NCBI GenBank assembly: GCA_049487715.1
Contig: CP150549.1
Location: 744,001-808,000, forward strand
Direction of reading: 5' to 3'
DNA length: 64,000 nucleotides
Origin: Pycnococcus provasolii
Taxonomy: Eukaryota > Chlorophyta > Pseudoscourfieldiophyceae > Pseudoscourfieldiales
Shown: piece by piece, positions 1-10,007 of the stretch
Position numbering within the stretch: position 1 is the first letter of the stretch
Layout of the letters: each line of letters opens with the position of its first letter
Made by a program: the position numbers and the translations under genes
Notes under the pieces: model-generated
The model's input: the letters and a program-made list of their open reading frames with translations, nothing else
The model's database searches: none
Told to the model about the DNA's origin: nothing

Positions 1-432
1 TCGTGACTGACGTGACTCGTGACATCTGCTTTTGTTGGGGGAATCTGCCTTGGGGTTCGGGTTTTGAATTTTCGAATATTGTCCAGTTGGGCGACGGATT
101 CGGGGGTCCGAGTTTTGAAGTCCCGTTCTTGTCGGCTGACACGACAGGCGACGCTTGGCAGCTCGCGCGTGCTTGACAGTCACTTTCGTCCAGGTGAGTG
201 TCACATAAGAGTCAGTTGATTGATGCCGCCCATCGCATAGACGGATGCCGCATTTATGAATTAATTTTTAAAGGTGTTCGTGATTCGATGGGTTACACCA
301 TTATTCATCTCAAAATTTATAGTCGCTTCTTCTCACTTTCTCAGCGAGCGAGCGCCCACATTTCATTCATCTCTGCCTAACCGTCGTATGACTGCACAAA
401 GTGGTAATCATTATCGTTATCATCATTCATCA
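1..432. other. Left-edge non-coding stretch
   Basis: No convincing gene is visible. The reading frames here are short and resemble nothing I recognise. The first 23 bases hold a short direct repeat of a tcgtgac-type word. The right part is AT-rich and lies just past the stop codon of the minus-strand DUF1336 gene, so it probably contains that gene's 3' UTR. Confidence 0.4.
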
Positions 433-1839
433 TCATCGCTCGCGAAACGAGCTTGCGAGCTTAGCGCTATTCAAATCCATCTTGTCGAGGCGTACTGTTC
501 CGATGAGATGCTCCGGTAGCTCGTCTTCCTGACGACCTTCGAGAAGGAAGGCCAGGTCAGTCTGCAGTGCCCTTGTCGCGCCGCCGACAAGACCAACGAC
601 GTGCGCCGCAATAGTGCTTGAAGCGATGTTGCACGCCACTTCGATGTACTCGCCCTTCATGCCCACGGAGTAGAATTGCTCAATCTTCCGCCCAAGGAGC
701 GCAGGCTTCTGCGGAACAGCCTGACGCACGAGCCATGGACCACCAGAAATTTTTGGTATCAGTTTGAACATGGCATTTTGATCCTCCGTAAAGCCGCTCG
801 CGAATCGTCGTAGAAGTCGCCCGACGGGATGGTGGTGGTGCACGGCAGTACTGCCTGGCCGAGGTTGGAAGTACAGCACTAGGGCCAGCCCAGGTGGAAC
901 CATCAGGTACACCACGAACGTGAACTCCGAATCTGTGGGAACGCTGCGTTTGCGGTAGAGCCAGCTCCACGGCTGAGCGACTGCGGGCAGCTTGCTGTGG
1001 TCAGCACCATCCACCAGATCGGCGGCAACCAGTTCGAAGGCAGAGTCGCTTGACGAGAACGGAATCTTCACGCCGTCGGTGAGGTAGTCGCTACCGCGAA
1101 GATTCCACATTTCTGGCGACTCGCTGTACATGGAAGCTGGCAGACTGCTCTCGCACACAGTTTGATCGTCGCCAGTTGTAATTGGCTGCTGGTCTTCATC
1201 TGCTCTTGCCGCAAGTGCGTCCAATCGGTTGCATAGATCTCCTCGGGCTCGCGTCAGATCATCTTCGTCCTCGCACGCGGCGTTCCGTACCGCACGCTTC
1301 GCCATCCACGAATGACTCCTAATGAAGGCGCTTCCGAGCCTTTGAAAAGACGAGATGAGGCTGGACCCGCGCGTCACGTGACTACGAGCCGAGCGAAATG
1401 AACACGGCTCACTGTCCGTTTGACCATCATCGTCGATGTCCTCTCCCTCCTTCGCTTCGTCGTTGTTGTCCACCTGAAGAGGCATAGGCTGAGGAGCAGG
1501 TGCCACCCGTGCTCCAGAGCCGAAGCTCAGGGCAGAAGACAGCGTACGTGGCACGTCAATCAGCATGCTGCCCGTCGTAGCTGCGGCAGAAGCAACCGCA
1601 GATGCAGCGCTCGTCGTTCCCGACCAGACAGCGCCAGGGATTGCCATGAGACGCGCGCTCATGCTGCCTACCGCGTGCTCTCCAGTATTGGTGGTCGTTG
1701 TCGTCGTGACACCAGCGCCACCCTCCCCTATTTGACGATCGGCTTGATTGCTATCTTCTGCATCGCGGACACGACGACCTGGAGAGTCAGCCACGTCCGC
1801 ACGACGCCCAAAGCATCTAGGTAAGAAGAACGACGCCAT
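433..1839 (-). CDS. DUF1336 / EDR2 C-terminal domain protein
   Basis: The C-terminal half (about residues 210-468) matches the plant DUF1336 domain, the C-terminal domain of ENHANCED DISEASE RESISTANCE 2-like proteins. Landmarks in order are a FKLIPKISGGPWLVR stretch, PALLGRKIEQFYSVG, an acidic segment ending in SSTIAAHVVGLVGG, and LAFLLEGRQEDELPEHLIG followed by a VRLDKMDLNSA-type ending. In plants this domain often follows PH and START lipid-binding domains. Neither is evident here: the N-terminal 200 residues are low-complexity, Ser/Ala-rich and acidic. I chose the ATG at 1839, giving 468 aa, because the frame upstream has only a poor extension. A lipid or membrane role is inferred from the family. 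The molecular function is unknown. Confidence 0.8.
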   Translation of the reverse strand: MASFFLPRCFGRRADVADSPGRRVRDAEDSNQADRQIGEGGAGVTTTTTTNTGEHAVGSMSARLMAIPGAVWSGTTSAASAVASAAATTGSMLIDVPRTLSSALSFGSGARVAPAPQPMPLQVDNNDEAKEGEDIDDDGQTDSEPCSFRSARSHVTRGSSLISSFQRLGSAFIRSHSWMAKRAVRNAACEDEDDLTRARGDLCNRLDALAARADEDQQPITTGDDQTVCESSLPASMYSESPEMWNLRGSDYLTDGVKIPFSSSDSAFELVAADLVDGADHSKLPAVAQPWSWLYRKRSVPTDSEFTFVVYLMVPPGLALVLYFQPRPGSTAVHHHHPVGRLLRRFASGFTEDQNAMFKLIPKISGGPWLVRQAVPQKPALLGRKIEQFYSVGMKGEYIEVACNIASSTIAAHVVGLVGGATRALQTDLAFLLEGRQEDELPEHLIGTVRLDKMDLNSAKLASSFRER

Positions 1840-2066
1840 CGTGAAATTGAATTTGCCAAAAAATACGTCGTACTGTATACAGCTTTTTGAATCATAAGCC
1901 CACACCCATGCTTTTAAAAAAGTTCGACTCAACCTCCCTCCCTTTTTTTCAACTTCTCCGGGTACTATGCAGCTACCGGGTATGGTGGGAGCGGGACTAT
2001 TCCGAGGAAATTCCGAATTTGTTTTCGGGGATACGAGATTTGAGATTTCTACAAACAGTGTAAAAC

Positions 2067-5000
2067 TTATCTTACAAGACGAGAGATGCCACGCGCATGC
2101 GCCAGAGCGGCGGAGACGTGCTCAGCGGAGTCGGAGCTGGCTCCGCCAAAGACTCGTTGAATCGTGGCTGCAAGGTTCGCCTCCAGCTTTTCAAGCTGCT
2201 TTGCAACTTTGCTGACAGTGCGTGCATCCCGAGGCGCATTCCATAGCGCATGCGAGCAGGGCAGGGGAACAAGACTGGCTGGAAGTGACGAGACGTGGGA
2301 GCAGAGCGATGCTTGCCAAGATGACGATGTTGAGCCGTCTTCGGCTTGCTCGTGCTGTGCCGCCTGGAGAGAACGACGGTAGGGTACGTCCGTGTAAAGG
2401 CACAGGGCCGTGAGTCGGTCCGCGCTGCGCGAGGCTGTGGCTGCAGCGTCTAGTATGCAGAGCATGCGCGTACGCGCCGCGTCGATCGTATCAGACTTCG
2501 TCGCGTTGTCTGCGAGCGACTGCAATGTCTCGCGTAGCGTGCCAAGTATGTGAAGGTGTGCCGCGTGCCATCGTGCAGAGTACATGCTGACCCGGTCACG
2601 CTTTGAGAGCTCTGGAAGGCGTGGCAGTACCCGTGTCGTCGCGCGTGCGTGCAGCTGCAGCCTCTCGAATGTCGACGGGGGTAGGATATCGACAATCGGG
2701 GAAAGCATGCCTTTCGCCGACATCACTCTAGTAAGCTCTTGACCTGCGGAGCTGGCTTTGCCCAAAATGTCATGCCAGTGCTTGAGAATGCCAATTGCTG
2801 GATATGCCGACGCACTTAGATCGAGCGCCACGTCAAAGCAATGAAGCGTGAGTGCGAGCGTTCCACCGTACGGAATCGCGCGCGACTTCGCCTCAGGATC
2901 TTCGTCCGAGTGAGAAACGCGATCGAGAAGTCTATCCCACCGCACACAGTCTCGAAGCGACGATGCCACCTCTGATAGACCTGCCGCAGGCTGATCACCC
3001 TCGTGCTGTGGCGCTGTTGTTGCATCTTGAAGAGCGATCCGACGCAGGTACTCCACACGAAGCACGGCAAAGCTGCTCGCAAGGTCGCACAAAGTACCCG
3101 CAGATGCGCCCGCTAGTACCGCCAGGCGAGCGTGCGCCTCTGAGAGACCAGGACGCGTGCTGTCGCTGTCGCCACCCGAGGGAGAGGGAAGGCGCTCAGC
3201 CGCCTCCGTCAGCAGCACGGAAGTGCGGTGCACTGCGTCGAGGACGACGGAAAGATTTGCCACAGCTCGTGCCATCGCCTCGGAGCCACCCTCTTCACGA
3301 GACGTCGCGAGAGTCGCGCTCACGGCATCAGCCTCGAGCAGAGCGAGGCCAGCTGAGCGAATCGTCGTGATATGCTCCACAACGCCCTCGGCGAATGCTT
3401 CGGAGCAGAGAGCCACGGCATCCACGACACACTTCTCGTAGAACTCCCGTGGACTGGGCTTTGGACGATGATGGAAATACCTCGCGACGGATTCAGCCTT
3501 GTCGTCGTTAGACGCAATGTTGGTGACGAGCTTGCTTCGCAACGCCTTCCACGATCTTAGGCCCTTTAGACCCGAGGCACCATCTTCGGCGGAAGCATTT
3601 CCCCACGCCTCGCGTACTGCGTCGCGCGAAACGAATGTGCTGTGAACCGCCCAAAGTCCTTCGAGATGCCAAGACAGAAGTTCGCAAGCTCGGTCCACAG
3701 CGGACACCGACGTGACCATGCGCACGCCCAAATCACAAAACCCCGATCGACGGAAGTCGCGTCGAAGCTCACCTTCGAGTCGCCGTTGTCTTCGACACGA
3801 AATGCGTCACGCAGTGCACGCACACAGTTGGCAGCACGAGCATGCAAGTGAACCTCGATCGGATCGCTCGTGGCGACTGGTGCATTTGCGGGCAGAACAC
3901 CAGCAAAGCCCGGCGCAATCTCAATCTGGTAAAGGAGCATGGCTGCGCGCACAGCCTCCTGCGCCGAAAGTGAGACGGCAGTCTGGTTGTCAGGCATATC
4001 GCCATGGGCTCCAAGACTGAGGGCGCAGCGCAGGCCCCCCGCAAGTGCGCTAGCCGCTTCCTCAACATCCTCAAGAAGAATTTCGAGCGCGCCCACTTCC
4101 TCTACTTGCTGCTGCTGCTGCTGCTGCTGCTCCGCTTCCTCTTGCTGCGGATCCCGCTTTTGCTCCTTACCGTCTGACTGGTCTTCCAGCTTTGCTTGGC
4201 TACGCGGGGAGATCAGCTGATCTCGCGGAGACGAACCCGCCTCGCTCGAGCCTAGCTGGCTGATTCCACTCGGCATTCGCCAAAGCAACACATAATCTGT
4301 CTGCTGCGAGACGAGCATGCGGCGTGCGCGGCCAAGCTCGGAAACCACTTCCTCGTATTTGCACGCGATGGCAAGCTCGCGAATCGTCTCCGGGAATTGG
4401 AAGAGCGCACGTCGCCTTGCCATGCTCGCCTGGAGGCTCTTCAGGTGGTCGAGTCGCTTTTGCAGGCTAAGAAGTGTAGAAAACTCCTCATCTACCGCAC
4501 CCTTCCACCCGCGCAGCGCACTCACCATCGCATTGCTGTCTGCGCCTTGCTTGCCATCGTCGCCGCCAAAGAAGTCGCGCTCTGTCACCGCGAGCTTGGC
4601 GCTGATGTCTGCAATGGTGTCGCGACACCGTATGAATCGGTCAAAATTTGCCTTGACCAGGCGACGAAGCATGTCGTTTTGCCTTGCGAGCGACGTCTCG
4701 AGCATCGCCTGTCCTCGCTTGACGTCCGCAAACGGTGTATCGCGATGCACGTGCCACATGTACGCCACAGGGTCGAACGCAGGAGACGCTGGCGAAACCG
4801 CGCTTGTGAGCGCCTCAGCAGCGTTTCCCTGCGACGGCTGGAGGTCGGCGGTAGGAGCCGACGCTAAGCCAGGAGGCACGGAGGTGGACATGACGCGCGG
4901 TCGCGCAGCTGCGGACAGCTTCCTGCCCGGCGGCGGCGGCGGTTCTGCTGCTGCGTCCGTTGAGGCACCGTCGTCGACGGCAGCGCCGTTATCCGGACGC

Positions 5001-5479
5001 ACGAGCGTCAGCCTCTGCGCATCGAGCTCTCCGAGCTGAAGGAGGTCGGTGTGAGCGACGGAGAAGTCGTCCCCCGCCGCCGCGGCAGCGACAGCGTGGA
5101 TTGCCGCTCCCGCCTTGGTTCTCTCCTCCTCCGAGGTCTGTCCGTCACCGTCACTTCCCTGTTGTGCTGACGCTGCCGTGAGACTGAGCGAAGCCAGCCT
5201 TGCCGCCTGCACGTCCATGTCTTCTAGGTCAAGTTGGCTCCAGAGGCACGGCCCTCGGCTCGACCAAGGCGCACTGTTTCGGTCTCCGGATGAAGTTGTT
5301 TGTCCTCCTCCTCCTCGGTCGTCGTCGGAGTCGGACATGAAGAGCTCGGAGTCGGAGAAGTACGAGGCGGAGGAGGAAGCGGAGGAGGAGGAAGCGGCAT
5401 CGTTATCCCCACCACCTCCCCCCCTCTCTTCTGCGTCGTCGCTGTCATCAACGAAACCGTCGTCGGCGTCGGCGGGCAT
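2067..5479 (-). CDS. SEC5: Exocyst complex subunit SEC5 (EXOC2), split across two frames
   Basis: SEC5 is a subunit of the exocyst, which tethers secretory vesicles to the plasma membrane. The start frame (from ATG 5479) has an acidic low-complexity N-terminus, then the Sec5 core near residue 240: a VAYMWHVHRDTPFADVKRG stretch and DMLRRLVKANFDRFIRCRDTI, as in plant and animal Sec5. A Q-rich tract encoded by CTG repeats lies near 4105-4132. Around 3690-3745 the frame breaks, and helical C-terminal exocyst-like sequence continues one frame over to 2067. A 53-nt GT-AG intron at 3741-3689 would join the frames with an AVDRAC-like junction and give about 1,119 aa, close to plant SEC5. A single-base assembly error would also explain it. 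The identity of the N-terminal part is firm; the junction is uncertain. Confidence 0.78.
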
Positions 5480-5544
5480 GATGATGCCCAGAATGAAATG
5501 AAACAGAATGAAAAAGCCAAAGAAAAAGGCGCCAGAACGGCGAG

Positions 5545-5607
5545 CCCTAACCCTAACCCTAATCGAACTGTCCTTTTCTCGATGGTGTTGTGTTAGGGTT
5601 AGGGTTA
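5545..5607. repeat. Facing telomere-type repeats in divergent promoter
   Basis: Three CCCTAA units at 5545-5562 face a TTAGGG array at 5593-5607, about 30 nt apart. They lie between the divergent SEC5 and DUF3493 genes. Together they form an inverted arrangement of the telomere-type hexamer within a 251-nt shared promoter region. Confidence 0.85.
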
Positions 5608-5730
5608 TGAATTCTGTGGCTCAGCGTTCTCACCCCTGAAAGCACATTGTAAAACCACCTCTGGTTGGAGATCTCTTCTCCCCCCCCCTCGTCGTTCCTC
5701 ACCGTCCACAACCTGTTTCAAATACACGCG

Positions 5731-6759
5731 ATGGCGACGATGCCCTCCACACTTCATATGCGCCACTCGAGGTTCCGCCCTCTCTCTTCGGCGCGCACAT
5801 GCACGTCGTCTTTGTCGTCATCGTCGTTATTCTCTGGCCGTCGTCATTCTCGGAGCACTTCACGCGTTCCCTTTGTCGTGTCGGCTGTGCAGAAGGAGTC
5901 ACAGATGGACTCCAACCAGTCTGCGCAAGAAACATCCTCAAGTACAGGTCAACAGCCTCAGCCTCAGAGGGTGCAGAGATCGCAAGGATCATCAAGAACA
6001 AAGTACGCGCTCAACACGAAACTGCGAGGTGAGGCGACGGCGCCGTTTCGTACGGTTCGGCTGTTCGGATTCGGGGCGCTCATGGCGAGCGCGGGACTTG
6101 GACTTGCCATCAACTCGATTCAGCTTCTCGCTGGGATCAGTGGTGCCAAGGGTCCGTCATTTGATCTCGGCGGAGCTCTGCAGTCGGAGGCGATCGACCT
6201 CGGTGCCCTCGTGCTTCTTGGTTTCCTGCTGCGCAACGACCTTCAGGCTCGCGAAAAGCAGCTTGCTCGACTCGCACGTGAGGATAATCTCGCTGCTCTT
6301 CCGCTGCGACTTTCGAATAATAAGTCGCTGCAGGTTGGCGACTTGCGCGGCTTTCACCGCCTTGTCATCATCGCCGGTCCCCCAGCACAGGTCGCCACCT
6401 CAATCGCGGAGGCGGATGCTCTCCGTGAGGAGCTGGAGCGACGAAGTGTGTTCATCGTCGGCCTTCCAACCTCCGACGACACGGATGGTTTGGTGCCGTT
6501 GCCACAGAGCAAGGAGGATCTGCGATGGCGTGCCAGCGTTCCCCTGCCTGGTTTGGATGCTTGGAGAAGCTTCATTTCCGACCAAGCGAGATTAGCAGGC
6601 GCTGACGTGAGTGAGAGCGGGTGCTACATTTCGCTCAGGATAGATGGCCGGGTGCGAGGAAGTGGACGTGGTATGGTGCCTTGGGACAACATGCTCGTCC
6701 TGCCAGTGAATGATGGCCTGTTCAAGGGACCGCTCGACTTTGTGGACGGCAAGGTGTAG
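5731..6759 (+). CDS. Chloroplast DUF3493 protein (LPA1/REP27-type membrane domain)
   Basis: The protein (342 aa) starts with a Ser/Arg-rich, acid-poor segment typical of a chloroplast transit peptide. It then shows the DUF3493 pattern: LRGEATAPFRTVRLFGFGAL, a first hydrophobic segment with SAGLGLAINSIQ, a second with EAIDLGALVLLGFLLR, then a charged REKQLARLARED stretch and a DLRGFHRLVIIAG segment. The family includes LPA1 and REP27, which act in photosystem II D1 protein assembly and repair. Those proteins also carry TPR repeats, which I do not see here, so this is a TPR-less member. Thylakoid membrane location is inferred. The ATG at 5731 is the first ATG of the frame. Confidence 0.78.
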   Translation: MATMPSTLHMRHSRFRPLSSARTCTSSLSSSSLFSGRRHSRSTSRVPFVVSAVQKESQMDSNQSAQETSSSTGQQPQPQRVQRSQGSSRTKYALNTKLRGEATAPFRTVRLFGFGALMASAGLGLAINSIQLLAGISGAKGPSFDLGGALQSEAIDLGALVLLGFLLRNDLQAREKQLARLAREDNLAALPLRLSNNKSLQVGDLRGFHRLVIIAGPPAQVATSIAEADALREELERRSVFIVGLPTSDDTDGLVPLPQSKEDLRWRASVPLPGLDAWRSFISDQARLAGADVSESGCYISLRIDGRVRGSGRGMVPWDNMLVLPVNDGLFKGPLDFVDGKV

Positions 6760-6957
6760 AGGCTGAGATTGGAGCTTGTTTTGATTTTTTTACATACAGT
6801 AATAAGAAAATATTTTTTGCCGCCGCCGTTGCGTTCCTTAATAAAAGCTCACACACAAAAGCAAAAGCAGATATGCGGTTGATTGATTTGGGGGATTGGA
6901 ACACGCTTTGTTAATTTGCAACTTGATCGAAGGAGGGTTTTCGATCAATCTAGAAAT

Positions 6958-9060
6958 ATGGCGTCGCTGCTGTTTGGCGCACCCTCCTGCCCCTACGGCG
7001 AGTTCAATGATCGCACGTCGTATGTCGCAGCATCAAAATCGGAAGAATCGGACATCTTCTTACCTGCGGACGGTCACGTGATCTCGAAGCCTCGTGGATA
7101 CGAAGCGTGCGAAACTTTGAACGATTTACGAAAGGAAGTCGCACGTCGATTTGACGCGCGTCCCTGTCTCGGCACGCGTGAGCTGATCGAAGCGTCGACG
7201 GATGAAAAGGGAAGAGAGAAGCTGACGCTTGGTCCGTATGAATACATCAGCTACGCGGAGTTTGAGTCATCAGCCAAGGCGTTCGCGTCGGGACTCTGCT
7301 CGCTGACGGGTGTCGTCGCGAGGGACATTGTCACCGTGTACGCGGAGACAAAGGCGGAATGGATGCTTGCCCTGCACGGATGCATGGCAGCGAACCTCCA
7401 AGTCGCCACCGTGTACGCGACACTAGGCGCGGACGGCGCCAGCTTCGCCATCAACCAGACAGCCTCCAAGGTGTGCGTCGCTGACTCCAAGCTCCTCAAA
7501 GTTCTACTCACAGTTTCGGAGGAGTGCAAGCAGCTCAAGTACGTCATCACCATCGGAAACGTTCCGGCGAAGCTTCTCGCGGATGCCAAGGCGAAAGGAC
7601 TCGCCGTAATTTCGGCGGCTGACGTCATCGAGGCGGGCATGGGCAAGGACGTCAGCGGACCGCCTGCAAAGCCGAGCGACATTGCTGTCATCATGTACAC
7701 GTCTGGAACCACGGGCGCGCCGAAGGGCGTTCTGATGAGTCATGCGAACATCCTCGCGGGCGTCGCCGGACTCACGGAAACAGCCACGAGCGGGAAGCTC
7801 ACAGCCGACTCGGAGATTGTCTACCTAGCCTACCTGCCTCTCGCTCACATCATGGAGCTCGCACTCGAGCACGTCATGCTCTGCCTCGGCGCTGCTGTCG
7901 CGTACGGCTCGCCGGGAACGTTCACAGACTCCGCGCCGAAGATCAACAACTGCGTCGGCGATGCAAGCGAGGCGAGGCCCACGGTGCTTGTCTGCGCGCC
8001 TGCGGTTCTGGACAAGATCCGATCCGCCGTGATGGCGAAGGTTTCAAAGGCGTCAGCGCTTAGCCGCTGGATCTTTCACATGGCAATTCGTGCGGCCATG
8101 GAGAGGCGTGATAGCAACATCACGCGTGGGTTTGTCGGCAGTCCGCCATTCTGGAACAAGCTCGTCTTCAGCAAGATGCAGGCAATACTTGGAGGTCGCG
8201 TGCAGTGGATTGCGAGCGGATCTGCGCCTCTCGATCCGGATACGCAGGTTTTCGTCGAGTGCTGCTTCAACGTTCCGATCGTGCAGGGATACGCGCTCAC
8301 GGAGACGAGCTGCGGCGGGTGTTGCGTTTCGCCTGGCGACGTCACGCCGGGTACCGTCGGCGGACCTTTGCCGTCGTGCATGTACAAGCTCGAGGACTGG
8401 AAGGAGGGCGGATACATGACAGCGGACAAGGACGATCCGAGCATCAACGCGACGCGTGGCGAGGTGCACATCGGCGGCCCGTCCATTGCCATGGGATACT
8501 TCGTGCCGTCCACGCCCGCTCGCAATGACGAGGAGGCGAAGAACATCAAGCAGCTCGTCTCGAAGAATGCGAGCGACTTTTACACGGACACGAACGGAAC
8601 GCGCTGGTTCGTTACGGGTGACATCGGCGCGGTGGACAACGAGCACAGGCGTCTCATGATTGTCGATCGGAAGAAGGATCTGGTCAAGCTTCGCCATGGC
8701 GAGTACGTCGCGCTATCCAAGGTTGAGGGCGTGCTGCAGAGCGACGCGGCGATAGACCAGGTTCTGTGCGTTGGGAAGAGCACGAAGACGACGCTGTGCG
8801 CGGTGATTGTTCCGAGCAGGGATCACATGGTTGCGAGTGGCGCGAGTACTGAGGCGGAGAAGGAGGCGCTCTGCAAGGACCCGAAGTACGCCGAGGCATT
8901 CGGCGCGATTGTGAAGGACGTGGCGAAGAAGCGCGGCCTTTCCCAAACGGAGACGCCGAGCGTGATCGTGCTGAGTCCGCACGCGTGGACGGTGGAGAAC
9001 GACCTACTGACAGCTGCCGCAGAAGAAGAAGCGTCCTCAAATTCTCGCGAGCGTGCGTGA
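6958..9060 (+). CDS. LACS: Long-chain acyl-CoA synthetase (AMP-forming)
   Basis: This enzyme activates fatty acids to acyl-CoA using ATP, through an acyl-adenylate. The 700-aa protein has the usual length and the adenylate-forming motifs in order: the P-loop-like IMYTSGTTGAPKGV, the LPLAHIMELA linker region, the A5-type GYALTETSCGG, the TGDIG aspartate motif, and RKKDLVKLRHGEYVALSKVE, in which the last part is the LACS C-terminal signature. There is no obvious transit peptide, and the C-terminus (RERA) is not a peroxisomal PTS1, so a cytosolic, ER or lipid-body location is likely. The ATG at 6958 follows an AT-rich leader and begins MASLLFG. It is co-oriented with the DUF3493 gene 198 nt upstream. 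Confidence 0.93.
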   Translation: MASLLFGAPSCPYGEFNDRTSYVAASKSEESDIFLPADGHVISKPRGYEACETLNDLRKEVARRFDARPCLGTRELIEASTDEKGREKLTLGPYEYISYAEFESSAKAFASGLCSLTGVVARDIVTVYAETKAEWMLALHGCMAANLQVATVYATLGADGASFAINQTASKVCVADSKLLKVLLTVSEECKQLKYVITIGNVPAKLLADAKAKGLAVISAADVIEAGMGKDVSGPPAKPSDIAVIMYTSGTTGAPKGVLMSHANILAGVAGLTETATSGKLTADSEIVYLAYLPLAHIMELALEHVMLCLGAAVAYGSPGTFTDSAPKINNCVGDASEARPTVLVCAPAVLDKIRSAVMAKVSKASALSRWIFHMAIRAAMERRDSNITRGFVGSPPFWNKLVFSKMQAILGGRVQWIASGSAPLDPDTQVFVECCFNVPIVQGYALTETSCGGCCVSPGDVTPGTVGGPLPSCMYKLEDWKEGGYMTADKDDPSINATRGEVHIGGPSIAMGYFVPSTPARNDEEAKNIKQLVSKNASDFYTDTNGTRWFVTGDIGAVDNEHRRLMIVDRKKDLVKLRHGEYVALSKVEGVLQSDAAIDQVLCVGKSTKTTLCAVIVPSRDHMVASGASTEAEKEALCKDPKYAEAFGAIVKDVAKKRGLSQTETPSVIVLSPHAWTVENDLLTAAAEEEASSNSRERA

Positions 9061-10007
9061 GGCGTTGGACGCCGCTGGGTATTGACCTGATTGACTTGTT
9101 GTGAGGTGAGTGAGTGGTGGTGTGCTGAGGGGGAGAGGAATAACAAACCGCATGTGTGTGAGAATTCTTGACCACATGCGTAATAGTCTTGGGCAGTAAG
9201 TCGCCCACGCGGAACAACCACTGCACAGGACTGGTCTGTGGAGAGTTGCCCCTCGCTTGCCCCTTGCCCCGGCAACCCCATCAAGGTTGTATCCCCTCAG
9301 CGCGGTGAAATCCCATCGGCAAGCGCTGGACCCAAAGGAGCACAAAGACCCGCACCTCTGCCAACTTCCTCTTTCCGAGGCCACCCAGAAAAGGGAAAGA
9401 GAAAAGCGAAGGATCTGAGCGGAAAAAGCCCCGAGCCAGATGGCGACAGCTCAGGAAGACGTGAGGATAAAAATAAATATCTCGAGAAAAAGAAACCTGA
9501 GCTTCGAGGCCGGACCCAGTCACCACAAGGGGGGGGGGGGAAGCACGAGAAGGCGAAGGGTCCCTCCCCTGGACCCTCCCAGCCAGGGAAGTACCTTAGG
9601 GGAGCAGAAACCCGTGTGCCCCCGAAAAAAGGCCCCCCTCGCTTTCTCCAGCCTAGGGGATACCAGGTTAGTCCAGGTTGGGCTTTCGGAAAGATCTTTT
9701 CCACCAGCCACTCATTAGGCGAGCAGAAAAGCACCAGGGTAAGGGGGCTCTTTTCGGAGCGGGACCCTCTTGCTAGACTAGTCGCGTGCACCCGGGTCCC
9801 TGCCTCTCCCCCTCCCCCTCCCCCCCTCCCCAGCAAAGCAGACAACTGGGTCCCCCTGCCCTGCCAAACAACACGCCGTCCTCGTCCTGACACACGCACC
9901 CTTTCCTTTCACGGCTTCGGCACAGAAGACAACGACTCTAACCTCGCTCGTCGCTCCTGGTCGTGGCTTGTTCGTGCTCGTTGGTTTGGGGCTCGCAGCA
10001 CCGATTC
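9061..10007 (+). other. Long, low-complexity leader upstream of TOC1
   Basis: This 947-nt stretch separates LACS from TOC1. From about 9240 to 9900 it is rich in purine blocks, with a G homopolymer near 9531-9540 and C/T-rich runs near 9810-9835. Both strands stay open for hundreds of bases in several frames, but the translations are Pro/Lys/Arg-rich and unlike any family I know. I read it as a long 5' leader or promoter of TOC1, possibly with upstream reading frames, and not as a gene. Confidence 0.4.

Noticed and set aside
4105-4132. CTG triplet run as a disease-type expansion or mobile insertion
   Set aside because: It is short, in frame and codes a modest Q tract in the SEC5 linker; nothing suggests more.
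4317-5039. 240-residue plus-strand frame opposite SEC5
   Set aside because: Ser/Ala/Arg-rich shadow of the SEC5 coding strand; the minus frame carries the conserved Sec5 motifs.
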